Counted from the stretch's first letter, positions 1 through 16,462 are shown. The stretch is 64,000 nt of DNA from Amycolatopsis sp. A133 (GCF_031082405.1 NZ_JAVHJU010000067.1:1-64000); one strand, 5' to 3'. Program-made: numbers and translations. Notes: generated by a model from the letters alone, not told the origin.

Positions 1-7967
<7,967 letters not shown>

Positions 7968-8246
7968 GCCGCCCCCACCCCACCCGCCGCCACGCCGAAG
8001 AACCCGGCCGGTCCACGCATTCGGTGCCCCCGTTCCGTGCACCGCACACTGATGTCGGGGCACCACCGACACCGGGCCCGCGACGACGGGATCCATTCGC
8101 CGAGCGTCGGCATCGACGAAGTTCGTACGCCTCTTCGAGCGCGCACGCCAGCCAAGCCGGTCGCACAGTCGAACGCGACGGTTGCGAGCAAGTGGCCAGG
8201 GTCGGCGACCTCCCAGGCTTGGTACTTGTTGGCCGATCCCCAGTAA

Positions 8247-9362
8247 CTACTGCGCGAGAGGGTCGTGAGGGCGCAGGGCTTTTCGCTGGCCCGTGGCGGC
8301 GGACCGTGCGATCGCGTCGAGGAGCCGGTGGCGCTTGACGGCGTGGGTGAAGTCCGGGGCGAGGACCGTCCCGTGGACGAGGTCGTCCCGAACGGCGGCG
8401 TAGGCGTGCGCCAGTGTGTGGATCGCTGTTCCGGCCAGGGCGGGGTAGTCGTCGTAGCCGCTGGGCAGCGTGAGTTGCGCGAGCGGACCACCGCTGCGTG
8501 TGCCATACACCGTGACCGGACCGATGTGCGGAAATTCGGCGCCGGTGATCTCGAGTCTTCCCGCGGTGCCGTCGATGATCAGGGAGAACCCGGCCCCCGA
8601 GGCCGCGCCTCCACGGTGGTGAACGGACAGGATCGCCCCTCCCGCCACGGTGCCCGAGATCGCGATCTGGTCCTCGGCGGTCATCGGAACGACCCGCCCG
8701 GTGCGCCCGAGCGGAACCTGGGGGCGCCGGGTCGCAGTCGTGGCAACCACTTCCCGGAGCTCGCCGACGACCATCGTCACCAGGTCGATCGCGTGTCCGA
8801 ACGGGATGGTCAGCATCGTGGCGCCGAGTTTGCGGTCGAGGGTGTAGACCATGTTCGGAGACACCGGGGTGCCCCATTCGGTCGAAGACGCCACGACGGT
8901 GGCGGAGAGCACTTCCCCCACGAACCCTTCCGCCACCAGGTCGGCCAGCCAGCGGAAGGCGGGCGAGGAGCGGCCCTGAAGACCCACGAAGGTGCGCGTC
9001 GTCCCGGCGGCCCGCTCCATCTCCTCGGCCTCGCGCAGGTCGACGGCGAGCGGCCACTCGGAGAGCACCGGCACTTCCGCCTCCAGCACGGGCAACACCA
9101 GTTCGCGATGCCGAGGCACTTTGACGGCGACCACGACAAGGTCGACGTTCTCGTCGCCGGCGAGCTGCTCGACCGACGTGTACGCGGGTACGCCATACGC
9201 CGCTCCGGCCGCCTGGGCCGAGGCTTCGGAGCTCGCCGCCAGCGCGCGAAGCTCGATCCCGTCGACGGCACTCAGCGCGGGCAGGTGAGCCCCGGCCGCC
9301 CAGCCTCCCCTGGCGCTCAAGCCGACGATGCCGACGCCGATCGGCTCACGGAGGTCAGGCAC
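8247..9362 (-). CDS. Gfo/Idh/MocA-family NAD(P)-dependent oxidoreductase
   Basis: 371 residues. An N-terminal Rossmann fold opens with VGIVGLSARGGW (about residues 9-20). The middle has the Gal80-like LSEWPLAVD segment where classical members carry an EKP motif, followed by the C-terminal alpha/beta substrate domain (LGATMLTIPFGHAID). Such enzymes oxidise or reduce sugars and related hydroxy compounds with a bound nicotinamide; the substrate cannot be read from sequence. The GTG start overlaps the last 8 bases of the SnoaL-like gene, so the two are co-transcribed. The PKS gene follows 279 bases downstream on the same strand, so a tailoring or precursor role is plausible but only inferred. The missing EKP lysine leaves open a Gal80-like non-catalytic role. 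Confidence 0.85.
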   Translation of the reverse strand: MPDLREPIGVGIVGLSARGGWAAGAHLPALSAVDGIELRALAASSEASAQAAGAAYGVPAYTSVEQLAGDENVDLVVVAVKVPRHRELVLPVLEAEVPVLSEWPLAVDLREAEEMERAAGTTRTFVGLQGRSSPAFRWLADLVAEGFVGEVLSATVVASSTEWGTPVSPNMVYTLDRKLGATMLTIPFGHAIDLVTMVVGELREVVATTATRRPQVPLGRTGRVVPMTAEDQIAISGTVAGGAILSVHHRGGAASGAGFSLIIDGTAGRLEITGAEFPHIGPVTVYGTRSGGPLAQLTLPSGYDDYPALAGTAIHTLAHAYAAVRDDLVHGTVLAPDFTHAVKRHRLLDAIARSAATGQRKALRPHDPLAQ

Positions 9363-9747
9363 CGAGCTGCCGCCTGAGCGTCTCGGCGTCGTGCAGGGCC
9401 GTCATGTGCACGAACCGCCCGTCACGAACCTGGTAGACGGCGTACTCGACGATCTCGAACGAGGCGCCGGTGGGCGTCACGCCGAGCCGCTCCTTGACGG
9501 GCGTGCCCGTGTTGGTCAGACGAGCGGCCAGGCGATCCCCGTCGACCGCGATCTCCCGGGGCTCCCAGTGGAAGTCCGGAACCGCGTCGATGTCGCCGTT
9601 CAGCACGGCGATGACCTGGTCCCTCGTGCCAGGCTCGCCGTTCAGGGTGGTCTCGTCGTTGATGAACTCGTCCATGCGGTAGATCTCGTGGGCGTTGAGC
9701 GCCCCGATGTAGCGCAGATAGAACTCGCGCAGGTCGGTGTCGGACAT
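9355..9747 (-). CDS. SnoaL-like (NTF2-fold) polyketide-cyclase-type protein
   Basis: 130 residues from the ATG at 9747, chosen because AAGAAGGG lies at the right spacing; a GTG two codons earlier is too close to it. The pattern matches the SnoaL/ester-cyclase group: an N-terminal helix (LREFYLRYIGALNAHE), central strands and a C-terminal VEYAVYQVRDGRFVHM stretch. Family members form a small cone-shaped pocket and catalyse cyclisations, hydroxylations or isomerisations, and many are not enzymes. It is the first gene of a short operon with the Gfo/Idh/MocA oxidoreductase, just upstream of the PKS, so a polyketide-related job is reasonable but not shown. Confidence 0.8.
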   Translation of the reverse strand: MSDTDLREFYLRYIGALNAHEIYRMDEFINDETTLNGEPGTRDQVIAVLNGDIDAVPDFHWEPREIAVDGDRLAARLTNTGTPVKERLGVTPTGASFEIVEYAVYQVRDGRFVHMTALHDAETLRRQLGA

Positions 9748-9819
9748 GATCACCCTTCTTCGGCCGTGGGAGCGGGGTCCTGCTCGAATTCTGTTCCGAA
9801 CGGCGGCAATCTCCAGCCG

Positions 9820-10830
9820 TCAGCGCAGGAACTTGAGCAGCAGCGCGGTGAGCTCTTGCGGTCGTTCTTCGGTGAGCCAGTGGCCGGTGTGGGCCATTAC
9901 CCGGGTCTCGACGTTCGAAGCGTAGCCCTTCCACTGGGTACCGACGGCACTGCTCAGCGCCTGTTCGCCACCAATGGCCAGGATCGGCATCTTCAGCAGC
10001 CCCGCCCCACGGAACTTTTTGTTCTGGGCGATGTCGGTGTGAAGCGCTTGGTACATGTCCATCCACGCCTTGAACCGGCCGGGTTCGCGAAGGTACCGGG
10101 CGTAGAACTCGTAGTCGCCGGCGTCAAACGCACCGTCCACTGCCAAGTACTGCTCGATGAACCCCTTGACCAGATCACGCTCGTGCCCACGGACCAGATC
10201 TTGAGCGAAGTCCTTTTGGAAGAATCCGAGGTGCCACGTCGAAAGCTCACCTTCAGGCGAGAAGGCCGGGAACGTGTAGAGGGAGTGGTCGGGGATGGGC
10301 CCCTCCATCACCACCATCCTGCTGACCTCGGTGGGCCACATGGCGGCGTAAGGGTAGGCAATCCATGCGCCGATGTCGTGGGCCACGATCTGGATGCCCT
10401 TGTCGAGGTTGAGGTGGGCGAGCAGCGTGTGCACGTCGTCAGCCAGCTGCGTCGTGTCGTAACCGGTCTTCGGAACCGAGGAGTCACCGGTTCCACGAAG
10501 GTCGACAGCGATCACGGTGTGGTTCTTGGCGAGTGCCTGGAGTTGCGGCTCCCACTCCGCGGACGTCTGCGGAAAGCCGTGCAGGAGAACGACCGGTGAG
10601 CCACTGCCTCCGCGGAGGTAGTGCATCCGGAAACCGTTCACCCACGCGTAGTCCGACCGGTAGCCGATCGGCGATTCATCGGTCCGGGTAGCGGCGCTCT
10701 GCACGGCAGCCGGCTCCGGCCTTGAGGTCGCGACGGCGTCGGCGGAGACCAGGCCGGTCCCCACGACAGCGGTGGCCGCGGTGATGGCGGCGACGAATGC
10801 CCTGGACAGGACCGTCATTCTCGTTTTCAT
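9820..10830 (-). CDS. Secreted alpha/beta hydrolase, epoxide-hydrolase/dehalogenase type
   Basis: 336 residues from the ATG at 10830, preceded by AGGGGAATCC. The N-terminus is a Sec signal peptide (MKTRMTVLSRAFVAAITAA, probable cleavage after VSADA). The mature part is a canonical alpha/beta hydrolase: oxyanion loop HGFPQTSAEW, nucleophile elbow VAHDIGAW, and catalytic His in HTGHW near the C-terminus. An Asp rather than Ser nucleophile places it with epoxide hydrolases and haloalkane/haloacetate dehalogenases, which form an ester intermediate hydrolysed by the His. Export predicts action outside the cytoplasm. It lies 67 bases downstream of the aldo/keto reductase on the same strand and may share its transcript. 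Confidence 0.88.
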   Translation of the reverse strand: MKTRMTVLSRAFVAAITAATAVVGTGLVSADAVATSRPEPAAVQSAATRTDESPIGYRSDYAWVNGFRMHYLRGGSGSPVVLLHGFPQTSAEWEPQLQALAKNHTVIAVDLRGTGDSSVPKTGYDTTQLADDVHTLLAHLNLDKGIQIVAHDIGAWIAYPYAAMWPTEVSRMVVMEGPIPDHSLYTFPAFSPEGELSTWHLGFFQKDFAQDLVRGHERDLVKGFIEQYLAVDGAFDAGDYEFYARYLREPGRFKAWMDMYQALHTDIAQNKKFRGAGLLKMPILAIGGEQALSSAVGTQWKGYASNVETRVMAHTGHWLTEERPQELTALLLKFLR

Positions 10831-10897
10831 GGATTCCCCTGGAGTGTGCTCGGCCTGGTGCCGATCGTTGTGGATGCAGCCGTCTGTTCGCTGTCGC

Positions 10898-11869
10898 TCA
10901 GCGGTCGACGGCGGCCATGTTGGCTTCGTCGTAGCGGTCACCGGCGGCCGGCTCCAGGTTGTTCAGCCGGGCGATGTGAGCGTCGGTGAGTCCGATGTGG
11001 TCGGCGGCGATGTTTTCTTCCAGCCGGTCGATGCGTGTGGTGCCGGGGATGGGGGCGATGTCGTCGCCTTGGGCGAGCAGCCAGGCGAGGGCGACCTGTG
11101 CCGGTGTGGCCTCGACTTCGGCGGCGACGACGTTGACCTCGTCGACGATGCGCAGGTTGAGTTCGAGGTTGCCGCCGGTGAATCGCGGGTTGGTGCGGCG
11201 CCAATCGTCGGCGTCGAGGCCGTCCAGCGAGCGGATGCTGCCGGTGAGGAACCCGTGGCCGAGCGGCGAGTACGGGACGAGGCCCACGCCGAGCTCTCGC
11301 AGGGCCGGCAGAACCTCCGTTTCGGGGTCGCGGGTCCACAGCGAGTACTCGGATTGCACCGCGGCGATCGGGTGTACGGCGTGCGCGCGCCGGATCGTCG
11401 TGGAGCTTGCCTCGGACAGGCCGATGTGGCGGACCTTGCCCTCGGCGACCAGGTCGGCCAAGACTCCGACGGTGTCCTCGATCGGGGTGTCCTGATCGAC
11501 GCGGTGCTGGTAGTAGAGGTCGATGTGGTCGGTGCCCAGGCGCCGTAGCGATCCCTCGACGGCGATCCGGATGCCGGCCGGGGTGCTGTCCGGGCCGGGG
11601 CGCCCGGTGTGCGAAACGAGGCCGAACTTGGTGGCCAGTACGACTTCGTCCCTGCGCCCCTTGACGGCGCGGCCGACCAGCTCTTCGTTGACGAAGGGGC
11701 CGTAGACCTCCGCGGTGTCGATGTGGGTGACGCCGAGATCCAGGGCGTGCCGGATCGTGCGGATCGACTGATCGTTCAGCCGGCCGGCTCCGGTGTAGAA
11801 GTCTGACATTCCCATCGCACCGAGACCGATGCGGGAGATCTCCAGCCCTCCGAGTGAGGTGGTCTTCAT
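10898..11869 (-). CDS. Aldo/keto reductase
   Basis: 323 residues from the ATG at 11869, just after a GAGGGC-type site. A TIM-barrel NADPH-dependent reductase of aldehydes and ketones: GLGAMGMSDFY at the N-terminus, catalytic Asp/Tyr in HIDTAEVYGPF, Lys in VVLATKFG, His in YYQHRVD, and the cofactor segment IPGTTRIDRLEEN near the C-terminus. It is divergent from a TetR gene. The intergenic region carries two copies of a 14-base palindrome, so direct repression by that TetR is likely. A second aldo/keto reductase in the window (36558-37538) is related in length and motifs. Confidence 0.92.
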   Translation of the reverse strand: MKTTSLGGLEISRIGLGAMGMSDFYTGAGRLNDQSIRTIRHALDLGVTHIDTAEVYGPFVNEELVGRAVKGRRDEVVLATKFGLVSHTGRPGPDSTPAGIRIAVEGSLRRLGTDHIDLYYQHRVDQDTPIEDTVGVLADLVAEGKVRHIGLSEASSTTIRRAHAVHPIAAVQSEYSLWTRDPETEVLPALRELGVGLVPYSPLGHGFLTGSIRSLDGLDADDWRRTNPRFTGGNLELNLRIVDEVNVVAAEVEATPAQVALAWLLAQGDDIAPIPGTTRIDRLEENIAADHIGLTDAHIARLNNLEPAAGDRYDEANMAAVDR

Positions 11870-11907
11870 TTTGATGCCCTCTTCCGATGTGAGGTCGGCT
11901 GCTTTAA

Positions 11908-11952
11908 GTACCGCTCGGTACAGAACCGTAGCACATTGGGACCGTTCGGTAC
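11908..11952. promoter_or_regulatory. Paired operator-like palindromes between aldo/keto reductase and tetR
   Basis: GTACCGCTCGGTAC (11908-11921) is a perfect 6-2-6 inverted repeat. GGACCGTTCGGTAC (11939-11952) is a near-copy with the same ACCG/CGGT core. The centres are 31 bases apart, about three helical turns, between two divergent starts. This arrangement is typical of TetR autoregulation; the link to the adjacent TetR is inference. Confidence 0.65.
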
Positions 11953-12032
11953 TAAAGTCTGTTGTGACGAGAGTGACAGCGTCCGCGCCATGGGGCCGGC
12001 CGCGTCGGCTCCGGAGCGAGGAAGATGCCGCT

Positions 12033-12638
12033 ATGAGTGGTTCGCGGAGTACAGCGTTCGGACGGCCCCGGGAGTTCGACATCGACGAGGCGCTGGAGCG
12101 CGCCATGCAGGTGTTCTGGGCTCGGGGATACGACGGCACGAGCCTGACGGACCTGACCGGCGCCATGGGAATCACCAAGTCGAGCATGTATGCCGCTTTC
12201 GGCAACAAGGAGCAGCTCTTCCGCAAGGCAGTAGAGCGCTACGCCGAGGGGCCGGCCTCCTACGCGACGCGCGCTCTGCGCGAGCCCACGGCACGAGGGG
12301 TGGCCGAGGCGTTCCTCCGCGGAGCCGTCCGGACCACGACATCGCCCGGCGCCCCCGCCGGCTGCCTGTCCGTTCAGGGCGCACTGGCGCTGAGCGAGCA
12401 GGGCCGCCCGGCGCACGATGTGCTCGTCGCCTGGCGCAACGACGCGGGCGTACGGCTCGAGGAGCGCTTCCGGCGCGCCGTCGACGAGGGCGACCTCGGG
12501 CCGGACGCCGATCCGAGGCGTCTCGCCCGGTTCATCATGACGATGGGATTCGGCATTGCCGTCCAAGCCGCGAACGGCCTGGGCACCGTCGAACTCGACG
12601 AGATCGTCGCCACGGCGCTGCTCGCCTGGCCGGACTAG
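12033..12638 (+). CDS. TetR/AcrR-family transcriptional regulator
   Basis: 201 residues from the ATG at 12033 (GAGGAAG upstream). The N-terminal helix-turn-helix reads RGYDGTSLTDLTGAMGITKS followed by MYAAFGNKEQLF, diagnostic for TetR. The C-terminal half (APAGCLSVQGALALSE, then helices) is the ligand-binding and dimer domain of the subgroup that often sits next to aldo/keto reductases and short-chain dehydrogenases. It is divergent from the aldo/keto reductase with two palindromic sites between them. It probably represses both directions until an electrophilic or carbonyl ligand binds. Confidence 0.92.
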   Translation: MSGSRSTAFGRPREFDIDEALERAMQVFWARGYDGTSLTDLTGAMGITKSSMYAAFGNKEQLFRKAVERYAEGPASYATRALREPTARGVAEAFLRGAVRTTTSPGAPAGCLSVQGALALSEQGRPAHDVLVAWRNDAGVRLEERFRRAVDEGDLGPDADPRRLARFIMTMGFGIAVQAANGLGTVELDEIVATALLAWPD

Positions 12639-12699
12639 TAGCTGCTCGGCAGCACCCCGGACATCATGTCGGTCGCCAGGTGCACTTCCAGGAAGGAAC

Positions 12700-13130
12700 T
12701 CAAAGCGCCGCCATCGCGCTGAGGTAGCGCGTCAGCGCCGCCGGCGTGGGATGGGTCCAGAGCGGGCGCAAGGCGGCCAGGTCCCAGTCCGCGAGGTCGG
12801 CACCGTCGGGCCGGATCCGGCCCGACGACGGTCCGTGGAACCGTTCGGGCAATGCGAACAACGTGGACTTCCCGGCGCCGGAGGCCCCGACGAACGCCGT
12901 CATGCCCCGGGCGGGAACCTCGAGGTCGCCGCCGCGCAGGATTTCCGGCGAGTCCGGGCCGTACCGGAAGCGGACGTCCTCGAACACCAGCCCGGCCGCG
13001 CCCCCGCCGCCGGCGGTGCTCCCGGCCGGAGCCGGTTCGGCCGCCATCTGCTCCACTTCGGACAGCCGGCGCACGGCCGCCAGCCCGTACACGACGCTGC
13101 TAGTGCGCGGCGTCGGAACAGTCGGAACAA
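12700..13130 (-). pseudogene. Chimeric remnant: ABC-exporter nucleotide-binding domain fused to an acyl-carrier-protein tail
   Basis: On the minus strand the frame encodes the linker and first third of an ABC exporter NBD: VFEDVRFRYGPDSPEIL, Walker A GASGAGKST, then ADWDLAALR where the Q-loop should follow. Instead it continues as LWTHPTPAALTRYLSA, the usual end of a modular PKS acyl-carrier domain, and stops at 12700. No signature motif, Walker B or complete membrane domain is present. The frame is open to about 13377, but that part is not recognisable as transporter. It reads as two gene fragments joined by deletion. No function is expected. Confidence 0.7.
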
Positions 13131-13336
13131 CAGGCAGTGGCAGCCTTCGCCGAGCTGTTTGCGGACCAGCCGGTGCGCCTGTGGGACGGCCGCCGTCAGG
13201 AAGAGCCGGGAAGACCAGCGGCTTGATCACGGTGCCGGTCATGAAGACCGCCGCCACCGAAGGCGGCGCAACCGAGAAGACGTTATCTCCCGTGTCTGGG
13301 CAGCCCGCGCCGACGGCCAACCGGCCTGAGCGCCGC

Positions 13337-13371
13337 TTTAACAGTCGTTTCAGGTTCGCTCGGTATGAAGT
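13337..13371 (+). promoter_or_regulatory. 35-base conserved element, copy A (upstream of orphan response regulator)
   Basis: Starts TTTAACAGTCGTTTCAG and continues to GAAGT. It matches 16463-16497 at 31 of 35 positions, and all four differences are transitions. The core AACnGTCGTT is partly palindromic, like a repressor half-site pair. It ends 81 bases before the response-regulator start. Confidence 0.6.
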
Positions 13372-13452
13372 TGGCATCGCCGGGTGACGCGGGTCCCGGC
13401 CTTGCCCGGACGGTGGCTGGACCGTCTACGCGCCCCTGAAAGGCAGCCGTTC

Positions 13453-14118
13453 ATGATCTCGGTGCTCGTGGTGGACACCCAGCCGATGCAGCGCTTCGGG
13501 TTTCGCATGCTGCTGGAGTGCACCCCCGACACCGAGATCGTCGGCGAGGCCGAGAACAGCGCCGAGGCCGTTCGGTGGACCACCGAACTGCATCCCGACG
13601 TGGTGCTGATGGGCATCCGCATGCCGGGCGTCGACGGGATCGAGGCCACTCGGCGCATCGTCGCCGCCGGTGGGCGTTCGCGGATCCTGGTGATGACGAC
13701 GCTCGACGTGGACCGGTACGCGCTCGCCGCTCTGCGGGCCGGGGCGAGCGGTTTCCTGCTGAAGGACACCCGCCCGGAGGAGCTGCTCGCCGGCATCCGG
13801 GCCGTCGCCGCCGGGGACGCGGTGATCGCGCCGGCGCTGACCCGGCGGCTGCTCGACGCGTTCGCCGACCGGCTCGGCGATGACCTCTGCGGGCCCGGGC
13901 GGGAGGATCCCCGGTTGGACTCCCTGACCGGCCGCGAGCGCGAGATCTTCGTCGCCATCGGCCACGGCCTCACCAACGGCGAGATCGCGCAAAGGTTCAC
14001 GCTGTCGGAGTCGACGGTGAAGTCCCACGTCGGGCGGGTCCTCGCCAAGATCGGCGCACGGGACCGGATCCAGGCCGTCATCCTCGCCTACGACCTGAGA
14101 CTCACCCGGCCGGTTTAG
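13453..14118 (+). CDS. Orphan NarL-type response regulator lacking the phospho-acceptor Asp
   Basis: 221 residues from the ATG at 13453; earlier in-frame starts only add an unrelated extension. It has an N-terminal receiver fold (about 1-120) and a C-terminal LuxR-type HTH (LTGREREIFVAIGHGLTNGE ... STVKSHV). The receiver has VVLMGIRMPG: residue 54 is Gly (codon GGC at 13612) where the phosphorylated Asp belongs. The acidic pair is VVDT rather than VVDD. Thr82 and Lys104 of the conserved set remain. It cannot be phosphorylated in the usual way, and no histidine kinase adjoins it. Related atypical receivers act constitutively or bind small molecules. A conserved 35-base element shared with the MMPL gene lies upstream, so the two may share a regulator. 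Confidence 0.9.
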   Translation: MISVLVVDTQPMQRFGFRMLLECTPDTEIVGEAENSAEAVRWTTELHPDVVLMGIRMPGVDGIEATRRIVAAGGRSRILVMTTLDVDRYALAALRAGASGFLLKDTRPEELLAGIRAVAAGDAVIAPALTRRLLDAFADRLGDDLCGPGREDPRLDSLTGREREIFVAIGHGLTNGEIAQRFTLSESTVKSHVGRVLAKIGARDRIQAVILAYDLRLTRPV

Positions 14119-14142
14119 CACCACCACCACGATCGGGCCCGG

Positions 14143-15102
14143 TCATGCTGTGACGACCTGCCCGTCGACGACTCGCACCGGCACGTTGGTCAGGGGTTTT
14201 GTCGCCGGCCCGCCGGTGGCTTGGCCGTTGCCGTCGAAAGTGGAGCCGTGGCACGGGCAGCGGAAGCCGGAGCCGGCGGGCGTGATGGGGCAGCCCTGGT
14301 GTGTGCAGGTGGCGAGGAACGCCATGAAGGTGTCGGTCGAGGGGCGCACCAGATATGCGGCGGAACCGTTCGGTGTGGTGAAGCTCGTCGACGAACCGAC
14401 GGCGACGGCAGAGACCGCAGCGATCACCGTCTGGGAGTTCGTTCCCGGGTCTGTCGGCCGGCTTGGTTCGGGGTCGGTGGTGGTGCGACGGGTAAGGGCG
14501 ATGACGCCGCCGCTGACTGCAGCGGTCGTCGCGGTGATCAGGCCGCCCCAGATCAGAATGCGTCGCTCGACGTCGTCCGGGGTGGCGTTCGGCCGGCGAC
14601 GACGGCGTATCGCGGCGCGCAAGCGGGCCGTCGTGGAGAACAGGCCTGCGTCGCCGGCAACCAGCAGCGGGGTCCAAGCGGCCGCGAAGACGATGTCGGC
14701 GCCGAAATAGTACGGGCGGGTCGTCCAGCTCACGGTGAGGAAGAAGCTCAGCGCAAGGAGAAACCCGCCGAGTGCGGCGATGCGGGTGAACAGCCCGAGC
14801 AGAGTACCCAGCCCGACAGCGACCTCGCCGAAAGCGATGACCAGGCCGATGACGGTCGGGTGTTCGGCCGCGAATGACACCACCGGGCCGATCGGGGAGG
14901 TGGTCGCGGCGTGCAGCATCTGAGCGTGGACGCCGAGGGGTGAGGTGTGGTCCAGGTAGTGGGTGTCGAGGATTTTGGAGAGGCCTGCGTAGAGGAATGT
15001 GCCGCCGAGGAAGACGCGTAGCGGCAGGAGTGCCCAGATCGGTGTCCGTAGTGGCGCATCGGCCGGTAGAGTTGTTTCGCCGGGGGAAGGCGTGTGGGGC
15101 AA
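14143..15102 (-). CDS. DoxX-type membrane protein fused to a C-terminal Rieske [2Fe-2S] domain
   Basis: 319 residues from a TTG start at 15102 (AAAGG eight bases upstream). Residues about 20-165 form four membrane helices of the DoxX/DoxD type (PLRVFLGGTFLYAGLSKILD; IAFGEVAVGLGTLLGLF). A further helix near 190-210 anchors an exported Rieske domain with CTHQGC and CPCHGS, the two Cys/His pairs that hold a 2Fe-2S cluster. The combination resembles thiosulfate:quinone oxidoreductase-like proteins, so electron transfer from an extracytoplasmic donor to the quinone pool is the best guess. It follows the copper-monooxygenase-like lipoprotein by 49 bases on the same strand, so they probably form one operon. 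Confidence 0.88.
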   Translation of the reverse strand: MPHTPSPGETTLPADAPLRTPIWALLPLRVFLGGTFLYAGLSKILDTHYLDHTSPLGVHAQMLHAATTSPIGPVVSFAAEHPTVIGLVIAFGEVAVGLGTLLGLFTRIAALGGFLLALSFFLTVSWTTRPYYFGADIVFAAAWTPLLVAGDAGLFSTTARLRAAIRRRRRPNATPDDVERRILIWGGLITATTAAVSGGVIALTRRTTTDPEPSRPTDPGTNSQTVIAAVSAVAVGSSTSFTTPNGSAAYLVRPSTDTFMAFLATCTHQGCPITPAGSGFRCPCHGSTFDGNGQATGGPATKPLTNVPVRVVDGQVVTA

Positions 15103-15151
15103 TAGAAGTCGCCTTTCATTTCATTTCGCAAGTATGGATCCCGGTGCTTCG

Positions 15152-16357
15152 TCAGGACTTGCGAGGGGAGACTGTCATGATGCCCGCGCACATTTCGTCG
15201 CTGGTGCCGTCGCCCCACACCACGTAGCGGGGCGGCAGCTTGCTCAGCTGCGGCAGCCGTTTGCGCAGCCCCGCGTCGTGCGTACACGTCACCCGCAGCG
15301 TGTCCCCCGGACCGATCTCCACCGGCGACGGCAGCTTCACCAGCCGCTGGTTGTCGAAGTCGAACTGCGGCACGTCCAGCACGACCTCGGCATTCGCTTT
15401 GCCGGGGTTGAGTTCGACCTTGATGGCCCGCCCGAGCAGGTGCATGTGGCCGAAACCGGCGAACAGCGTCATCGGCGCCTCCACCTTGTGGTCGCACGTC
15501 TGGCGGTCACCGGGCTTCGGCGCGCTCTGGCCGCACTCCTCCAGCTGCTCGTCCGCGGTGCCGCCGACCTCCGGCCCGAACCGCTTCGTCACGTCCGCGA
15601 TCGAGGCCGCCCGGTCACAGAGCGGACCCGACTCGCCGGCGGCGCAGGGCAGGTCGGTCGGCGCGTCGAGCGGCAACGTGTCGAATTCCCTGGTCTGCGG
15701 CGTGCCGTCCGTCAGCCGCAGCCGCAACGCCGTGCGGTCCGACCCACCCGGCTTGCCGTCGGTCGCGAGCAGGTTGTAGTGCATCTGGAGGATGACCAGG
15801 CTGCCCGGCTCCAGCTTGAAGCCCACGTCCTGGGTGAACAGCGTCTCCGTGGCGCCCGGCGCCCAGGTGTCCGCCCACGTCGCCTCCCCCTCTTCTACTT
15901 CGGCGCCCTTCACGCCGGTCCCGCCGAAACACTGCCAGCCGGGGCCGGGGGTCTTCGCGTCCTGCTCGCGCACCGCGGCAGCGCCGCCCGGCGGCACCGT
16001 GTACACGATGGCGTGGTGCGCGAGGGCGACGTTCTCCGGCATGACTTGGGTCCCGGTCAGGAACGCCGTCTTGGTCAGGCCCGGATCGACCACCTGGCAC
16101 CGGTACTCGTCCGTGCCGCCGCCCTCCGGCGGCGCGGGCGTGTAGGCCTCGGCCATCTTCAGGTCGACGAACCGCTCGCCGGCGCGCAGCGGCTGCGGTG
16201 CAGCCGGCGGCCGGCCCGCGTGCCCGTTGTGTGAGCCGGCCGCGGGGGGCGCCGCACTGGTGCCGGCGTTCGACCCGCAGGCGGCGACGGCGAACGCCGT
16301 CGCCAGCGCCATGGTGGCCGCCCCGAACCTCCACAGTGGACTATCAAGTTTCGTCAT
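15152..16357 (-). CDS. Exported lipoprotein of the copper type II, ascorbate-dependent monooxygenase fold
   Basis: 401 residues from the ATG at 16357. Lipoprotein signal with lipobox VAAC (Cys27). The mature part carries the ligand set of peptidylglycine/dopamine monooxygenases: a His pair in LAHHAIVY (114-115), a third His in LQMHYN, HxH in FGHMHLLGR, and a Met in SDEMC near the end. In that family the first three hold one copper, and HxH plus Met hold the hydroxylating copper. Bacterial members are uncharacterised, and the hydroxylated substrate is unknown. The downstream DoxX-Rieske protein could supply electrons in place of ascorbate (inference). No strong ribosome site precedes the start. 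Confidence 0.82.
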   Translation of the reverse strand: MTKLDSPLWRFGAATMALATAFAVAACGSNAGTSAAPPAAGSHNGHAGRPPAAPQPLRAGERFVDLKMAEAYTPAPPEGGGTDEYRCQVVDPGLTKTAFLTGTQVMPENVALAHHAIVYTVPPGGAAAVREQDAKTPGPGWQCFGGTGVKGAEVEEGEATWADTWAPGATETLFTQDVGFKLEPGSLVILQMHYNLLATDGKPGGSDRTALRLRLTDGTPQTREFDTLPLDAPTDLPCAAGESGPLCDRAASIADVTKRFGPEVGGTADEQLEECGQSAPKPGDRQTCDHKVEAPMTLFAGFGHMHLLGRAIKVELNPGKANAEVVLDVPQFDFDNQRLVKLPSPVEIGPGDTLRVTCTHDAGLRKRLPQLSKLPPRYVVWGDGTSDEMCAGIMTVSPRKS

Positions 16358-16426
16358 AGCTTGAACGCTAGGCCGAATTCCGTCCCGTTGCATCGTACTG
16401 CGGTCGTCATTCTCGGGAGGACGGCG

Positions 16427-16438
16427 GTACGACCGTAC
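16427..16438. promoter_or_regulatory. Operator-like palindrome in divergent promoter region
   Basis: GTACGACCGTAC is a perfect 5-2-5 inverted repeat lying 70 bases before the copper-monooxygenase-like gene and 104 before the MMPL gene. It is probably a repressor site for one or both; no adjacent candidate regulator is evident. Confidence 0.45.
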
Positions 16439-16462
16439 TACCGAGCCCGAAATCGCGCCCAT

